Shown piece by piece: positions 1 through 6,071 of a stretch of DNA of 8,274 bases. The notes beneath the pieces are model-generated. The model saw nothing but the letters and a program-made list of their open reading frames with translations. It did not search any database and was not told the origin of the DNA. The first letter of the stretch is position 1. Every line of letters starts with the position of its first letter. The position numbers were made by a program, and so were the translations under genes. The stretch lies in contig CALMXN010000234.1 in the NCBI GenBank assembly GCA_937871145.1, positions 1-8,274 of the forward strand. Direction: 5' to 3'. This stretch comes from an uncultured Clostridia bacterium (lineage in GTDB: Bacteria; Bacillota; Clostridia; Oscillospirales; Ruminococcaceae).

Positions 1-417
1 GTCATTCTTGTCCTTTGATTTAAGGCTGTATGTACAGTGTCCTGTAATTATAGCAAAAGTTGATGTAAATTCAATGTTTGAAACTATTCTTTTTAAATAG
101 TTGTCAATCTGCTCATCGTCAAGTAGCTTACTTTTCAATGTCTTATACAGAACATTCTGTGCACCGTCTTCTTCATATTCAACATTCGGGAACTGATATT
201 CAAGCAATGTCTTACCAATGCTTCCACCAAGGACTTTTTTTAGTGTTTCTCTTATCAGCTCACCCTCACTACCTGACATAATACTATATAATTTGTGACT
301 TTTACAGGTAATATTTTTTTCAGCGTCAACAAATGACAGCAACACCTGATTTATTGTAAAAAAGCCACTTTCATCCTTGAAATTTTTTCTTATTTCTGCG
401 ATTTCTTTTCTGTTCAT
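1..417 (-). CDS. DUF4317-family protein, N-terminal part (cut by window edge)
   Basis: The gene reads leftwards from an ATG at 417 and is still open at base 1, so 139 N-terminal residues are visible and the C-terminus is missing. The start MNRKEIAEIRKNF, then VDAEKNIT near residues 30-37, GGSIGKTLLEYQFP near 64-77 and LKSKLLDDEQID near 94-105 match what I remember of DUF4317, a family of uncharacterised clostridial proteins of about 400 residues. There is no signal peptide or membrane segment, so it is probably cytoplasmic. Its function is unknown. The start is set by an AGGGA ribosome binding site about 8 bases upstream. The gene has its own promoter just beyond the copZ terminator and a perfect inverted repeat at 418-447, suggesting separate, perhaps repressed, expression. 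The family call is from memory of motifs and is fairly secure; no role can be given. Confidence 0.82.
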   Translation of the reverse strand, partial: MNRKEIAEIRKNFKDESGFFTINQVLLSFVDAEKNITCKSHKLYSIMSGSEGELIRETLKKVLGGSIGKTLLEYQFPNVEYEEDGAQNVLYKTLKSKLLDDEQIDNYLKRIVSNIEFTSTFAIITGHCTYSLKSKDKND

Positions 418-447
418 TTAATCTATCTCCCTGAATTGATAGATTAA
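418..447 (-). promoter_or_regulatory. Perfect 10-bp inverted repeat over the ribosome binding site, possible operator
   Basis: TTAATCTATC (418-427) and GATAGATTAA (438-447) are exact reverse complements separated by 10 bases. The spacer holds the AGGGA ribosome binding site of the DUF4317 gene, and the repeat touches both the -10 box and the ATG. Arm centres are 20 bp apart, close to two helical turns, as for a dimeric repressor. With the -10 at 447-452, transcription should start near 440, inside the upstream arm, so a full RNA hairpin would not form from this promoter. A DNA operator is therefore more likely than an RNA switch. Confidence 0.5.
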
Positions 448-475
448 TTATACTATAAAATCAATCTAAAAACAA
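447..475 (-). promoter_or_regulatory. Sigma-A-type promoter of the DUF4317 gene
   Basis: Read on the minus strand: -35 TTGTTT (475-470), a 17-base spacer, and a perfect -10 TATAAT (452-447). The -35 box lies in the T-rich tail of the copZ terminator, so the two signals overlap. The predicted leader is only about 20 bases. Confidence 0.65.
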
Positions 476-504
476 TAAAAACGGGCAGGAATTTTCCTGC
501 CCGT
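470..504 (-). terminator. Rho-independent terminator of copA-copZ
   Basis: The arms 481-490 (ACGGGCAGGA) and 495-504 (TCCTGCCCGT) form a 10-bp GC-rich stem with a 4-base loop. On the minus strand it is followed by TTTTATTGTTTTT. It lies 12 bases past the copZ stop and is the strongest hairpin in the window. The T-tail doubles as the -35 region of the next gene. Confidence 0.9.
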
Positions 505-515
505 AATCATTAAAG

Positions 516-728
516 TTAATAGCTTTCGATTGAAACAACCTGATAGCCAAGGTCTTCAATCTCATTTTTAATGTAGTCATCCTTGATGTTTCCGCATTCA
601 ATTATTGCTCGCCCCTCGTCAAGATTAACATCAACAGAGGTTACCCCATCAATGACAGCCAAAGCCTCTTTAACGTGTCTGACACAGTTGTGACAGCTCA
701 TTCCTTCAATTCTAATTTCCTTTTTCAT
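516..728 (-). CDS. copZ: Copper chaperone CopZ-like HMA-domain protein
   Basis: This 70-residue protein is a single heavy-metal-associated (HMA) domain. It has the metal-binding loop GMSCHNC at residues 9-15, where Cys12 and Cys15 bind one Cu(I) between them, and a GVTSVDVNL strand near 28-36 and a GYQV end near 61-64 that fit the ferredoxin-like beta-alpha-beta fold. The length matches CopZ proteins (about 68-73 residues). It has no signal peptide, so it acts in the cytoplasm, handing Cu(I) to the CopA ATPase or to a sensor. It starts 15 bases after the copA stop with an AAAGGAT ribosome binding site (735-741), and a strong terminator follows, so copA and copZ form one transcript. Mercury or zinc binding is possible for HMA domains in general, but the copA linkage favours copper. 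Confidence 0.93.
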   Translation of the reverse strand: MKKEIRIEGMSCHNCVRHVKEALAVIDGVTSVDVNLDEGRAIIECGNIKDDYIKNEIEDLGYQVVSIESY

Positions 729-743
729 ATTATCATCCTTTCA

Positions 744-2966
744 TTATTTATCCGGTGAAAATGTTTTAAGTCTTAACGCATTTGTAACAACAGAAACCGA
801 GCTTAAGCTCATTGCTGCGCCAGCAATCATTGGATTCATTAGCGGTCCGCCGAAAAGATATAATATTCCCATTGCAACAGGTATTCCAATAGTATTATAA
901 CCAAATGCCCAGAATAGATTTTCTTTTATATTTTTAATTGTACTCTTGCTTAGTTTAATCGCTGCTGGAACGTCCATCAGGTCACTTTTCATAAGAACTA
1001 TATCAGCAGATTCAATAGCAACATCAGTGCCCGAGCCTATTGCAATACCGACATCAGCCTGTGCAAGTGCAGGGGAATCGTTTATTCCGTCACCTACCAT
1101 TGCAACAATATTTCCATCTGACTGGAGCTTTTTGACCTTTTCTGACTTTTCGTGCGGTAATACTTCAGCAAGCACAACGTCAATGCCGACCTGACTTGCA
1201 ATAGCATCAGCAGTATTCTGATTGTCACCTGTTATCATTGCTGTTTTAATACCCATACTGTGGAGCTCTTTAATAGCTTTGGCACTGCTTTCCTTAACAG
1301 TATCAGCCACAGCAATAAGCCCGCAAAGCTTATTATCAATGCAAACATACATTGGCGTTTTACCTTGCTTTGAAAGGCTTTCAGCAGTGCTGTCGAGAGA
1401 ATCAGTATCAATGTTATTATTCTTCATTAAAAGATTATTACCGAACAAAACTGTCTTTTCATCTGCTGAAAATTTTATGCCCTGACCAGTGATTGATTCA
1501 AAATTGCTTACTTCAAAAAGTGCAGAATCATTTTCCTGTGCTTTGTTTATAATAGCCTCACCGAGAGGGTGCTCGGAGGCCTTTTCGCCTGACGCAACTA
1601 TTTTTATAAGATAATTTTCATCGTAGTCTTCGTTTGAAATAATATCAGTAACCTTCGGCTTGCCTTCGGTGATTGTTCCTGTCTTATCAAAAACTACGAT
1701 GTTAATTTTATGTGCTGTTTCAAGCGCTTCACCATTTTTAATGAGAATTCCGTTTTCTGCGCCTTTTCCCGTTCCAACCATAATAGCTGTCGGAGTGGCA
1801 AGTCCTAATGCACAAGGACAGGCAATTACAAGGACTGAAATAAATATAGTGAGTGCGAATATCACGCTTTGCCCACTGATGAGCCAAGCCAGTGCCGATA
1901 AAACAGCAAGTGCCATTACCACAGGAACAAACACACCAGATATTTTATCAGCAAGCTTTGCAATAGGTGCTTTTGAGCCTTGCGCTTCTTCAACAAGCCT
2001 TATTATCTGTGCAAGGGCAGTATCGTCGCCAACCTTTGTCGCCTTGTATTTAACATATCCGTTTTTGTTAATGCTGGCGCCGATTATGCTATCACTTGCT
2101 TTTTTCTCAACAGGAATACTTTCTCCCGTCAGCATTGATTCATCGACAGAAGTCGTTCCCTCAATGATAACACCGTCAACAGGAACCTTCTCGCCTGGCT
2201 TTACAATAACTATATCGCCGACTTTTACTTTATCAATATCAACAGTGATTTCATTTCCGTCCCTGATAATTAATGCAACATTCGGGCGAAGTCCTATGAG
2301 TTTTTTTATTGCTTCACTTGTTTTTCCTTTTGAAATGTTTTCAAGAAATTTTCCAAGAGTAATCAGCGTTATAATTGTTGCTGCTGATTCAAAATATAAT
2401 TGATGTACATAATGGGTATTCCCATTAATAATTTTACTTATTGCATATAAGCTATATAAAATAGCTGAACCTGTTCCTATCGCAATAAGTGAATCCATAT
2501 TAGGACTTCCCTTGAATAGCGACCTAAATCCTATTGTGTAGAATTTATGCCCGAGTATAACTACAGGTAGTGTGAGTAATAATTGTATAAGGGCAAAAAC
2601 CAGAGGATTATGAGAAGGTGAGATAACCTTAGGTAAAGGCAGCCCTATCATATGTCCCATTGAAATATACAAAAGCGGTAATGTGAAAACAGCAGAAAAA
2701 ATAAATCTTTTTTTCAGATTGCCTGAGGTATCTTCCTTTTCAACAGGCTTTGTATCATCAGGTACGCTTGCACCATAACCTACTTTTGTGACAGCTTTTA
2801 TTATGTCTTGTATGGAAGTTGCCTTTTCATCATATATGATCGTCAGCTTTTCTGTGGCAAGGTTTACGCTTACTTGCGATACTCCGTCAAGCTTGCCGGT
2901 AACCCTTTCTACTGCCCTTGAGCATGCCGCACAGGTCATTCCACTTATATTAAAAATAGTTTTCAT
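744..2966 (-). CDS. copA: Copper-exporting P1B-1-type ATPase CopA
   Basis: A 740-residue membrane pump that moves Cu(I) out of the cytoplasm using ATP. Domains in order: one HMA domain with GMTCAAC at residues 9-15; four membrane helices at roughly 86-210; the actuator with TGES at 280-283; two helices at about 345-390 with the intramembrane CPC copper site at 383-385; the phosphorylation motif DKTGT with Asp427; the nucleotide-binding His-Pro at 466-467 (SEHPLGE); the hinge GDGIND at 625-630; and two last helices with the Tyr690-Asn691 pair and MSLSS (719-723). CPC, YN and MxxSS together mark the Cu(I) subclass rather than Zn/Cd pumps. No key residue is missing. The start has an AAGGAG site 5-7 bases upstream. 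One HMA domain is fewer than the two in Bacillus CopA but common. It is followed by copZ and divergent from the HxlR regulator. Confidence 0.97.
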   Translation of the reverse strand: MKTIFNISGMTCAACSRAVERVTGKLDGVSQVSVNLATEKLTIIYDEKATSIQDIIKAVTKVGYGASVPDDTKPVEKEDTSGNLKKRFIFSAVFTLPLLYISMGHMIGLPLPKVISPSHNPLVFALIQLLLTLPVVILGHKFYTIGFRSLFKGSPNMDSLIAIGTGSAILYSLYAISKIINGNTHYVHQLYFESAATIITLITLGKFLENISKGKTSEAIKKLIGLRPNVALIIRDGNEITVDIDKVKVGDIVIVKPGEKVPVDGVIIEGTTSVDESMLTGESIPVEKKASDSIIGASINKNGYVKYKATKVGDDTALAQIIRLVEEAQGSKAPIAKLADKISGVFVPVVMALAVLSALAWLISGQSVIFALTIFISVLVIACPCALGLATPTAIMVGTGKGAENGILIKNGEALETAHKINIVVFDKTGTITEGKPKVTDIISNEDYDENYLIKIVASGEKASEHPLGEAIINKAQENDSALFEVSNFESITGQGIKFSADEKTVLFGNNLLMKNNNIDTDSLDSTAESLSKQGKTPMYVCIDNKLCGLIAVADTVKESSAKAIKELHSMGIKTAMITGDNQNTADAIASQVGIDVVLAEVLPHEKSEKVKKLQSDGNIVAMVGDGINDSPALAQADVGIAIGSGTDVAIESADIVLMKSDLMDVPAAIKLSKSTIKNIKENLFWAFGYNTIGIPVAMGILYLFGGPLMNPMIAGAAMSLSSVSVVTNALRLKTFSPDK

Positions 2967-3008
2967 AGATACTCCTTTCGCTTGATAAATAAATATATCT
3001 ATGTTATT

Positions 3009-3037
3009 ATTATAACAGTTAATATAAAAAATAAAAG
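3009..3037 (-). promoter_or_regulatory. copA-copZ promoter, extended -10
   Basis: On the minus strand, TGTTATAAT (3017-3009) is a perfect -10 box with the TGn extension. At 17-base spacing the -35 region (3037-3032) reads CTTTTA, a poor match, so the extended -10 probably carries recognition. The weak -35 overlaps the palindrome at 3034-3047, placing a bound regulator where it can block polymerase. The leader is about 35 bases, with an AAGGAG site at its end. Confidence 0.6.
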
Positions 3038-3047
3038 TACGTACTTT
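3034..3047. promoter_or_regulatory. 14-bp perfect palindrome, likely operator for the HxlR regulator
   Basis: AAAGTACGTACTTT is an exact palindrome in the 123-bp gap between divergent copA and the HxlR gene. It sits at about -32 to -45 relative to the predicted copA start and about -20 to -33 relative to the regulator start, so one bound dimer could control both directions. HxlR-family proteins bind as dimers to palindromic sites beside their own genes. That this protein binds this site is an inference. Confidence 0.6.
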
Positions 3048-3054
3048 ATTGGTA

Positions 3055-3060
3055 TATACT
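3055..3060 (+). promoter_or_regulatory. Possible -10 box of the HxlR regulator gene
   Basis: TATACT matches 5 of 6 consensus bases and would start transcription near 3067, giving a leader of about 23 bases. At 17-base spacing the -35 position (3032-3037) reads TAAAAG, which does not resemble TTGACA and falls partly in the palindrome. An overlapping TATATA at 3060-3065 is an alternative. The promoter is therefore uncertain. Confidence 0.3.
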
Positions 3061-3089
3061 ATATAAAAAGTAACTATGGGGGTAGTTTT

Positions 3090-3455
3090 ATGAATGATAA
3101 ATATAACTGTCCTGTTGAGGCAACCCTTGATCTCATCGGCGGAAAATACAAGGCATTGATTTTATGGCATCTTATTGATAATATTTTAAGATTCGGTGAG
3201 TTGCAAAGGCTTGTTCCAGATGCGACACCAAAAATGCTTACTCAACAGCTTCGAGAGCTTGAAAAAGACAATCTCATCATAAGGACAGTTTATCCGGTTG
3301 TACCGCCAAAAGTTGAATATAAATTAACTGAATTCGGTAATAGTATGATACCCGTACTTGAAAAAATGTATAGCTGGGGAGAAACCTATCTTACAAAACA
3401 AGGAATATGCCCAAGCTGTAATATGAAAAAGCATAAAAAAGCTGACATTGAGTAA
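3090..3455 (+). CDS. HxlR-family winged-helix transcriptional regulator, probable copA-copZ regulator
   Basis: A 121-residue DNA-binding protein. CPVEATLDLIGGKYKALILWHL (residues 7-28), FGELQRLVPDATPKMLTQQLRELEKDNLI (35-63) and YKLTEFG (77-83) are the hallmark HxlR/MarR-like winged-helix segments. Cys7 lies at the N-terminal position used by redox-sensing members such as YodB. The tail adds a CPSC pair (Cys107, Cys110) followed by His115 and several lysines, which could bind a metal or form a disulfide. The start at 3090 is chosen over an in-frame ATG at 2982 because a GGGGG site (3078-3082) stands 7 bases before it and family similarity begins right after it; the upstream extension is AT-rich intergenic sequence holding the promoter and palindrome. 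Its divergent position suggests it regulates copA-copZ. The ligand is unknown. Confidence 0.88.
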   Translation: MNDKYNCPVEATLDLIGGKYKALILWHLIDNILRFGELQRLVPDATPKMLTQQLRELEKDNLIIRTVYPVVPPKVEYKLTEFGNSMIPVLEKMYSWGETYLTKQGICPSCNMKKHKKADIE

Positions 3456-3482
3456 TCAATGCCAGCTTTTATTTATTTACAA
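3435..3482. terminator. Bidirectional terminator shared by the HxlR gene and citrate synthase
   Basis: The arms 3437-3450 and 3457-3470 form a 14-position stem (AAAAGCTG...CATTG with CAATG...CAGCTTTT) around a 6-base loop. The single odd position (3445/3462) is an A-C mismatch in the plus-strand RNA but a G-U pair in the minus-strand RNA, and the minus side has a cleaner run of six T. It should therefore work better for citrate synthase. The stop codon of the HxlR gene (3453-3455) lies in the loop, so the hairpin overlaps that coding end. Confidence 0.8.
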
Positions 3483-3498
3483 AATGTTTTAATATATA

Positions 3499-4854
3499 CT
3501 ATCTTTCATCAAGTGCAATATATTTCCTTGGCTTCATAACTGACTTGTATGCAGGACGAATAATTCTCTTTCCGGTAACGATTTCCTCAAATCTGTGAGC
3601 ACACCAGCCAGGCATTCTTGATACTGCAAAAAGCGGTGTGAATAAGTCACTTGGGATACCAAGCATTTTATATACAAGACCTGAATACATATCAACGTTT
3701 GCACAAACGGTTTTGCTATCACCTTTAACTTCAGCAAAAAGTTCAGGTGTTAGCTTTTCAACAGTCTGGAGAAGCTTGAATTCGGCCTCATATTCTGAGT
3801 TTTCAGCCATTTCCATAGCGTGCTTTTTAAGGATTACAGCTCTTGGGTCTGAAATTGTATAAACAGCGTGACCCATACCATAAATTAGTCCAGATTTATC
3901 GCCGGCTTCCTTGTTTAGGAGCTTTCTCATATAATCAGCAACTTCCATTTCGTCTGACCAGTTGCTGACGTTTTCCTTGATATACTCAAGCATTTCCATA
4001 ACCTTCATATTAGCGCCACCGTGCTTTGGACCTTTGAGTGAGCCGATTGCAGCAGCGTAAGCTGAATATGGATCTGTACCTGATGAAGTAAGAACACGAC
4101 AGGTAAAGGTTGAGTTGTTTCCGCCACCGTGCTCAGCATGAAGCATAAGCATAAGGTCAAGAAGATGAGCCTCTTCAGGAGTATATTTTCTGTTAGAGCG
4201 GAGAGTTGAAAGAATTGATTCAGCAATGCTCTCGCCAGTCCTTAATTGATGAACTACCATACTCTTCTGATCAAAATGACGTTTTTTAACCTGATAAGCA
4301 CCTACCATTATAACAGGCAACCTTGAAATAAGTGAAATAGCAATCTGCAATTCTCTTTCAGGTGTAAGATTTTCAGGTGCTTCGTCATATGTATATAGAG
4401 CAAGCACACTACGAGCAAGGTTGTTCATTATATTACTTGAAGGTGATTTAAGAATAACATCTTCAAAAAAACGCTCAGGTAGTTCCCTGGAATCGTTCAA
4501 ATATTCAATAAATTCGTCAAGCTTATCTTTTGTCGGGAGTTCGCCCATAAGAAGAAGATAAATAATTTCTTCAAAGCCAAAACGTTTTTCCGCATAAACA
4601 TTTGAAACAAGATCATTGATATTGTATCCTCTGTAGATCAGTTCCCCGTCAATAGGCTGTTTTTCACCTTCATTTACTATATAACCATGCACGTTACAAA
4701 TATTTGTAATACCTGCCATAACACCTGTTCCGTCAGCATTTCTCAAACCTCTTTTAACGTTGTACTTGTCGAACAGATCGGGATTTATTGAATTATTGTT
4801 TATGAACTGGTCATATAATTCTGATTTAGTTTCGTTTTGGATGTGGTTCTGCAC
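3499..4854 (-). CDS. gltA: Citrate synthase (citrate/2-methylcitrate synthase family)
   Basis: A 451-residue cytoplasmic enzyme that joins acetyl-CoA and oxaloacetate to citrate; in anaerobic Clostridia it typically feeds 2-oxoglutarate and glutamate synthesis. The fold motifs are complete: LHAEHGGGNNSTFTCRV (238-254), GPKHGGAN with catalytic His278, GMGHAVYTISDPRA with His329, and NVDMYSG with the catalytic Asp388, then SRMPGWCAH (412-420). About 40 residues precede the GLRNADGTGV block, as in long clostridial forms. The GH-A-VY reading, with Ala where many enzymes have Arg, is as I remember it for this branch. The start codon is GTG (4854-4852), supported by AAGGAG 8 bases upstream; no in-frame ATG fits. 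It stands alone, without aconitase or isocitrate dehydrogenase nearby. 2-methylcitrate synthase activity cannot be excluded by sequence. Confidence 0.92.
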   Translation of the reverse strand: MQNHIQNETKSELYDQFINNNSINPDLFDKYNVKRGLRNADGTGVMAGITNICNVHGYIVNEGEKQPIDGELIYRGYNINDLVSNVYAEKRFGFEEIIYLLLMGELPTKDKLDEFIEYLNDSRELPERFFEDVILKSPSSNIMNNLARSVLALYTYDEAPENLTPERELQIAISLISRLPVIMVGAYQVKKRHFDQKSMVVHQLRTGESIAESILSTLRSNRKYTPEEAHLLDLMLMLHAEHGGGNNSTFTCRVLTSSGTDPYSAYAAAIGSLKGPKHGGANMKVMEMLEYIKENVSNWSDEMEVADYMRKLLNKEAGDKSGLIYGMGHAVYTISDPRAVILKKHAMEMAENSEYEAEFKLLQTVEKLTPELFAEVKGDSKTVCANVDMYSGLVYKMLGIPSDLFTPLFAVSRMPGWCAHRFEEIVTGKRIIRPAYKSVMKPRKYIALDER

Positions 4855-4885
4855 TTTATCATCTCCTTATAGAATAGTAATATTA

Positions 4886-4914
4886 ATTTTAAACTATATC
4901 AGAAAATCTGTCAA
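4886..4914 (-). promoter_or_regulatory. Citrate synthase promoter
   Basis: On the minus strand: a perfect -35 TTGACA (4914-4909), a 17-base spacer, then -10 TAAAAT (4891-4886). Transcription would start near 4879, leaving a leader of about 25 bases that ends in the AAGGAG site. This leader is too short for a riboswitch. It is one of the best sigma-A matches in the window. Confidence 0.8.
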
Positions 4915-4948
4915 GTTGTCATTTTCGCCCTTAGTTTTGGATTAATTG

Positions 4949-4977
4949 GAATATAAAAAAATCTTTATGAATAAAAT
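4949..4977 (+). promoter_or_regulatory. Possible sigma-E-like promoter of spoIID
   Basis: GAATATA (4949-4955) matches 6 of 7 positions of the mother-cell sigma-E -35 consensus KMATATT. After 14 bases, AATAAAAT (4970-4977) matches 6 of 8 of CATACAHT. Transcription would start near 4984, about 40 bases before the ATG. No good sigma-A promoter is seen in this gap. The region is AT-rich, so a chance match is possible. Confidence 0.38.
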
Positions 4978-5024
4978 GATATTGGACAGGTTATGAATTC
5001 CATAAAAAGAAAGGAAAAGTTAAA

Positions 5025-6029
5025 ATGAAAAATCTTATTTCAATTATTCTTGTGTTCGGAGTAATGCTTCTTGCTATTCCAGCAGTAGCATTATACAAAA
5101 AACCAGCTCAGACAAAGGATGACAGCAGTAGTAAAATTATAAAAAAAGATGTCAGGGTTGAAGCACTCAAGGAGCCAGAAGTGTACAAAATGCTTGACAC
5201 CAAAACAAATACAATATTTGAAATCAAGCCACGTGATTATGTAATCGGTGCGGTTTTTGCACAGATGCCTGCAAATTTTGAAAAAGAAGCTTTGAAGTCA
5301 CAGGCAATAATAGCACATACATATATTTTAAGACAGCACGAAACTGTTGTTCAGAACTCACTCCCTGATTTAATGGGTGCGGATTTTTCAAATAATTTCA
5401 ATATGTATCAGGCGTACTTCAATGCTGAGCAGGCAAAATCTTTGTATGGTGATGAATACAACACAAATTTGAAGAAAATATCTGAAGCTGTTGATGAAGT
5501 AATGAAAAAAGTCGTGACATATAACGGAAGCCTTATCAGTCCGGCATTTCACTCAATGTCAGGTGGAATGACAGAGTCCGCAAAAAATGCGTGGGGTACT
5601 GACTTGCCATACCTTCAGCCGGTAAAAAGTGATGGAGAAACAAAAGAAAAAGGCTTTTCAGAAACAAAGACATTTTCAGCAGAAGAAATTTCAACAAGAC
5701 TAAAACAGGATTATAAGGATATAAAGCTCGGTGAGGATAAATCACAATGGCTAAAAGTCGGTGATAAATCTGAATCGGGAACAGTACTGACATTGACAGC
5801 AGGGGATAAGACAATTAAGGGTTCTGACCTGAAAAGTATTCTTTCTCTGCGTTCCTGCAATTTCGAAATCAGCTTTAAGGATGATACTTTTACCATTGTA
5901 TCAAAAGGTGTCGGTCACGGAGTCGGATTTTCTCAGTATGGAGCAAATGCAATGGCAAAAAGCGGTTCAACCTATGATAAGCTTCTTTCTTATTACTACA
6001 CCGGAATTAAAATTGAAGATATAAAATAA
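5025..6029 (+). CDS. spoIID: Stage II sporulation protein D (SpoIID/LytB domain)
   Basis: A 334-residue protein anchored by one N-terminal membrane segment (about residues 4-23), with the rest outside the membrane. SpoIID is a lytic transglycosylase that acts with SpoIIM and SpoIIP in the mother cell to thin septal peptidoglycan during engulfment. Diagnostic blocks are DYVIGAVFAQMPANFEKEALKSQ (71-93), FHSMSGGMTES (175-185) with WGTDLPYL (190-197), and the closing GVGHGVGFSQYGANAMA (295-311) with YDKLLSYYYTGI (317-328). The length is close to Bacillus SpoIID (343). Gln80 stands where the catalytic glutamate of the A-E-M-P motif is expected. The start at 5025 has an AAGGA site 9 bases upstream. 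It is a single gene, not next to spoIIR or spoIIIA, so it could be a SpoIID paralogue rather than the engulfment enzyme itself. Confidence 0.88.
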   Translation: MKNLISIILVFGVMLLAIPAVALYKKPAQTKDDSSSKIIKKDVRVEALKEPEVYKMLDTKTNTIFEIKPRDYVIGAVFAQMPANFEKEALKSQAIIAHTYILRQHETVVQNSLPDLMGADFSNNFNMYQAYFNAEQAKSLYGDEYNTNLKKISEAVDEVMKKVVTYNGSLISPAFHSMSGGMTESAKNAWGTDLPYLQPVKSDGETKEKGFSETKTFSAEEISTRLKQDYKDIKLGEDKSQWLKVGDKSESGTVLTLTAGDKTIKGSDLKSILSLRSCNFEISFKDDTFTIVSKGVGHGVGFSQYGANAMAKSGSTYDKLLSYYYTGIKIEDIK

Positions 6030-6030
6030 T

Positions 6031-6062
6031 AAAAAAAGTCAGCTTTATTGCTGACTTTTTTT
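6031..6062. terminator. Bidirectional terminator between spoIID and the lipoprotein gene
   Basis: A perfect 13-bp stem pairs 6031-6043 with 6050-6062 around TTTATT. The core is GTCAGC/GCTGAC, flanked by seven A on one side and seven T on the other, so it works in both directions. It starts 2 bases after the spoIID stop and ends 9 bases before the lipoprotein stop. Confidence 0.9.
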
Positions 6063-6071
6063 ATTTAATAA

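Noticed and set aside
1660..2403. Long open frame on the plus strand (247 codons)
   Set aside because: It is wholly antisense to copA, which carries every P1B-ATPase motif. The antisense translation is low in complexity (rich in Ser, Ile, Thr, Pro), has no recognisable domain, and no promoter or terminator fits it.
2982..3089. Longer N-terminus for the HxlR regulator
   Set aside because: The extra 36 residues are translated from AT-rich intergenic DNA that contains the copA promoter and the palindrome. They have no ribosome binding site and are absent from the family, whereas the ATG at 3090 has a GGGGG site 7 bases upstream.
4860..4862. ATG just upstream of the citrate synthase GTG
   Set aside because: It is out of frame and directly joined to the GGAG site with no spacing. 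It would encode only about 20 residues. The in-frame GTG has proper spacing.
4855..4880. Riboswitch or attenuator in the citrate synthase leader
   Set aside because: The predicted leader is only about 25 bases, with no hairpin ahead of the ribosome binding site.
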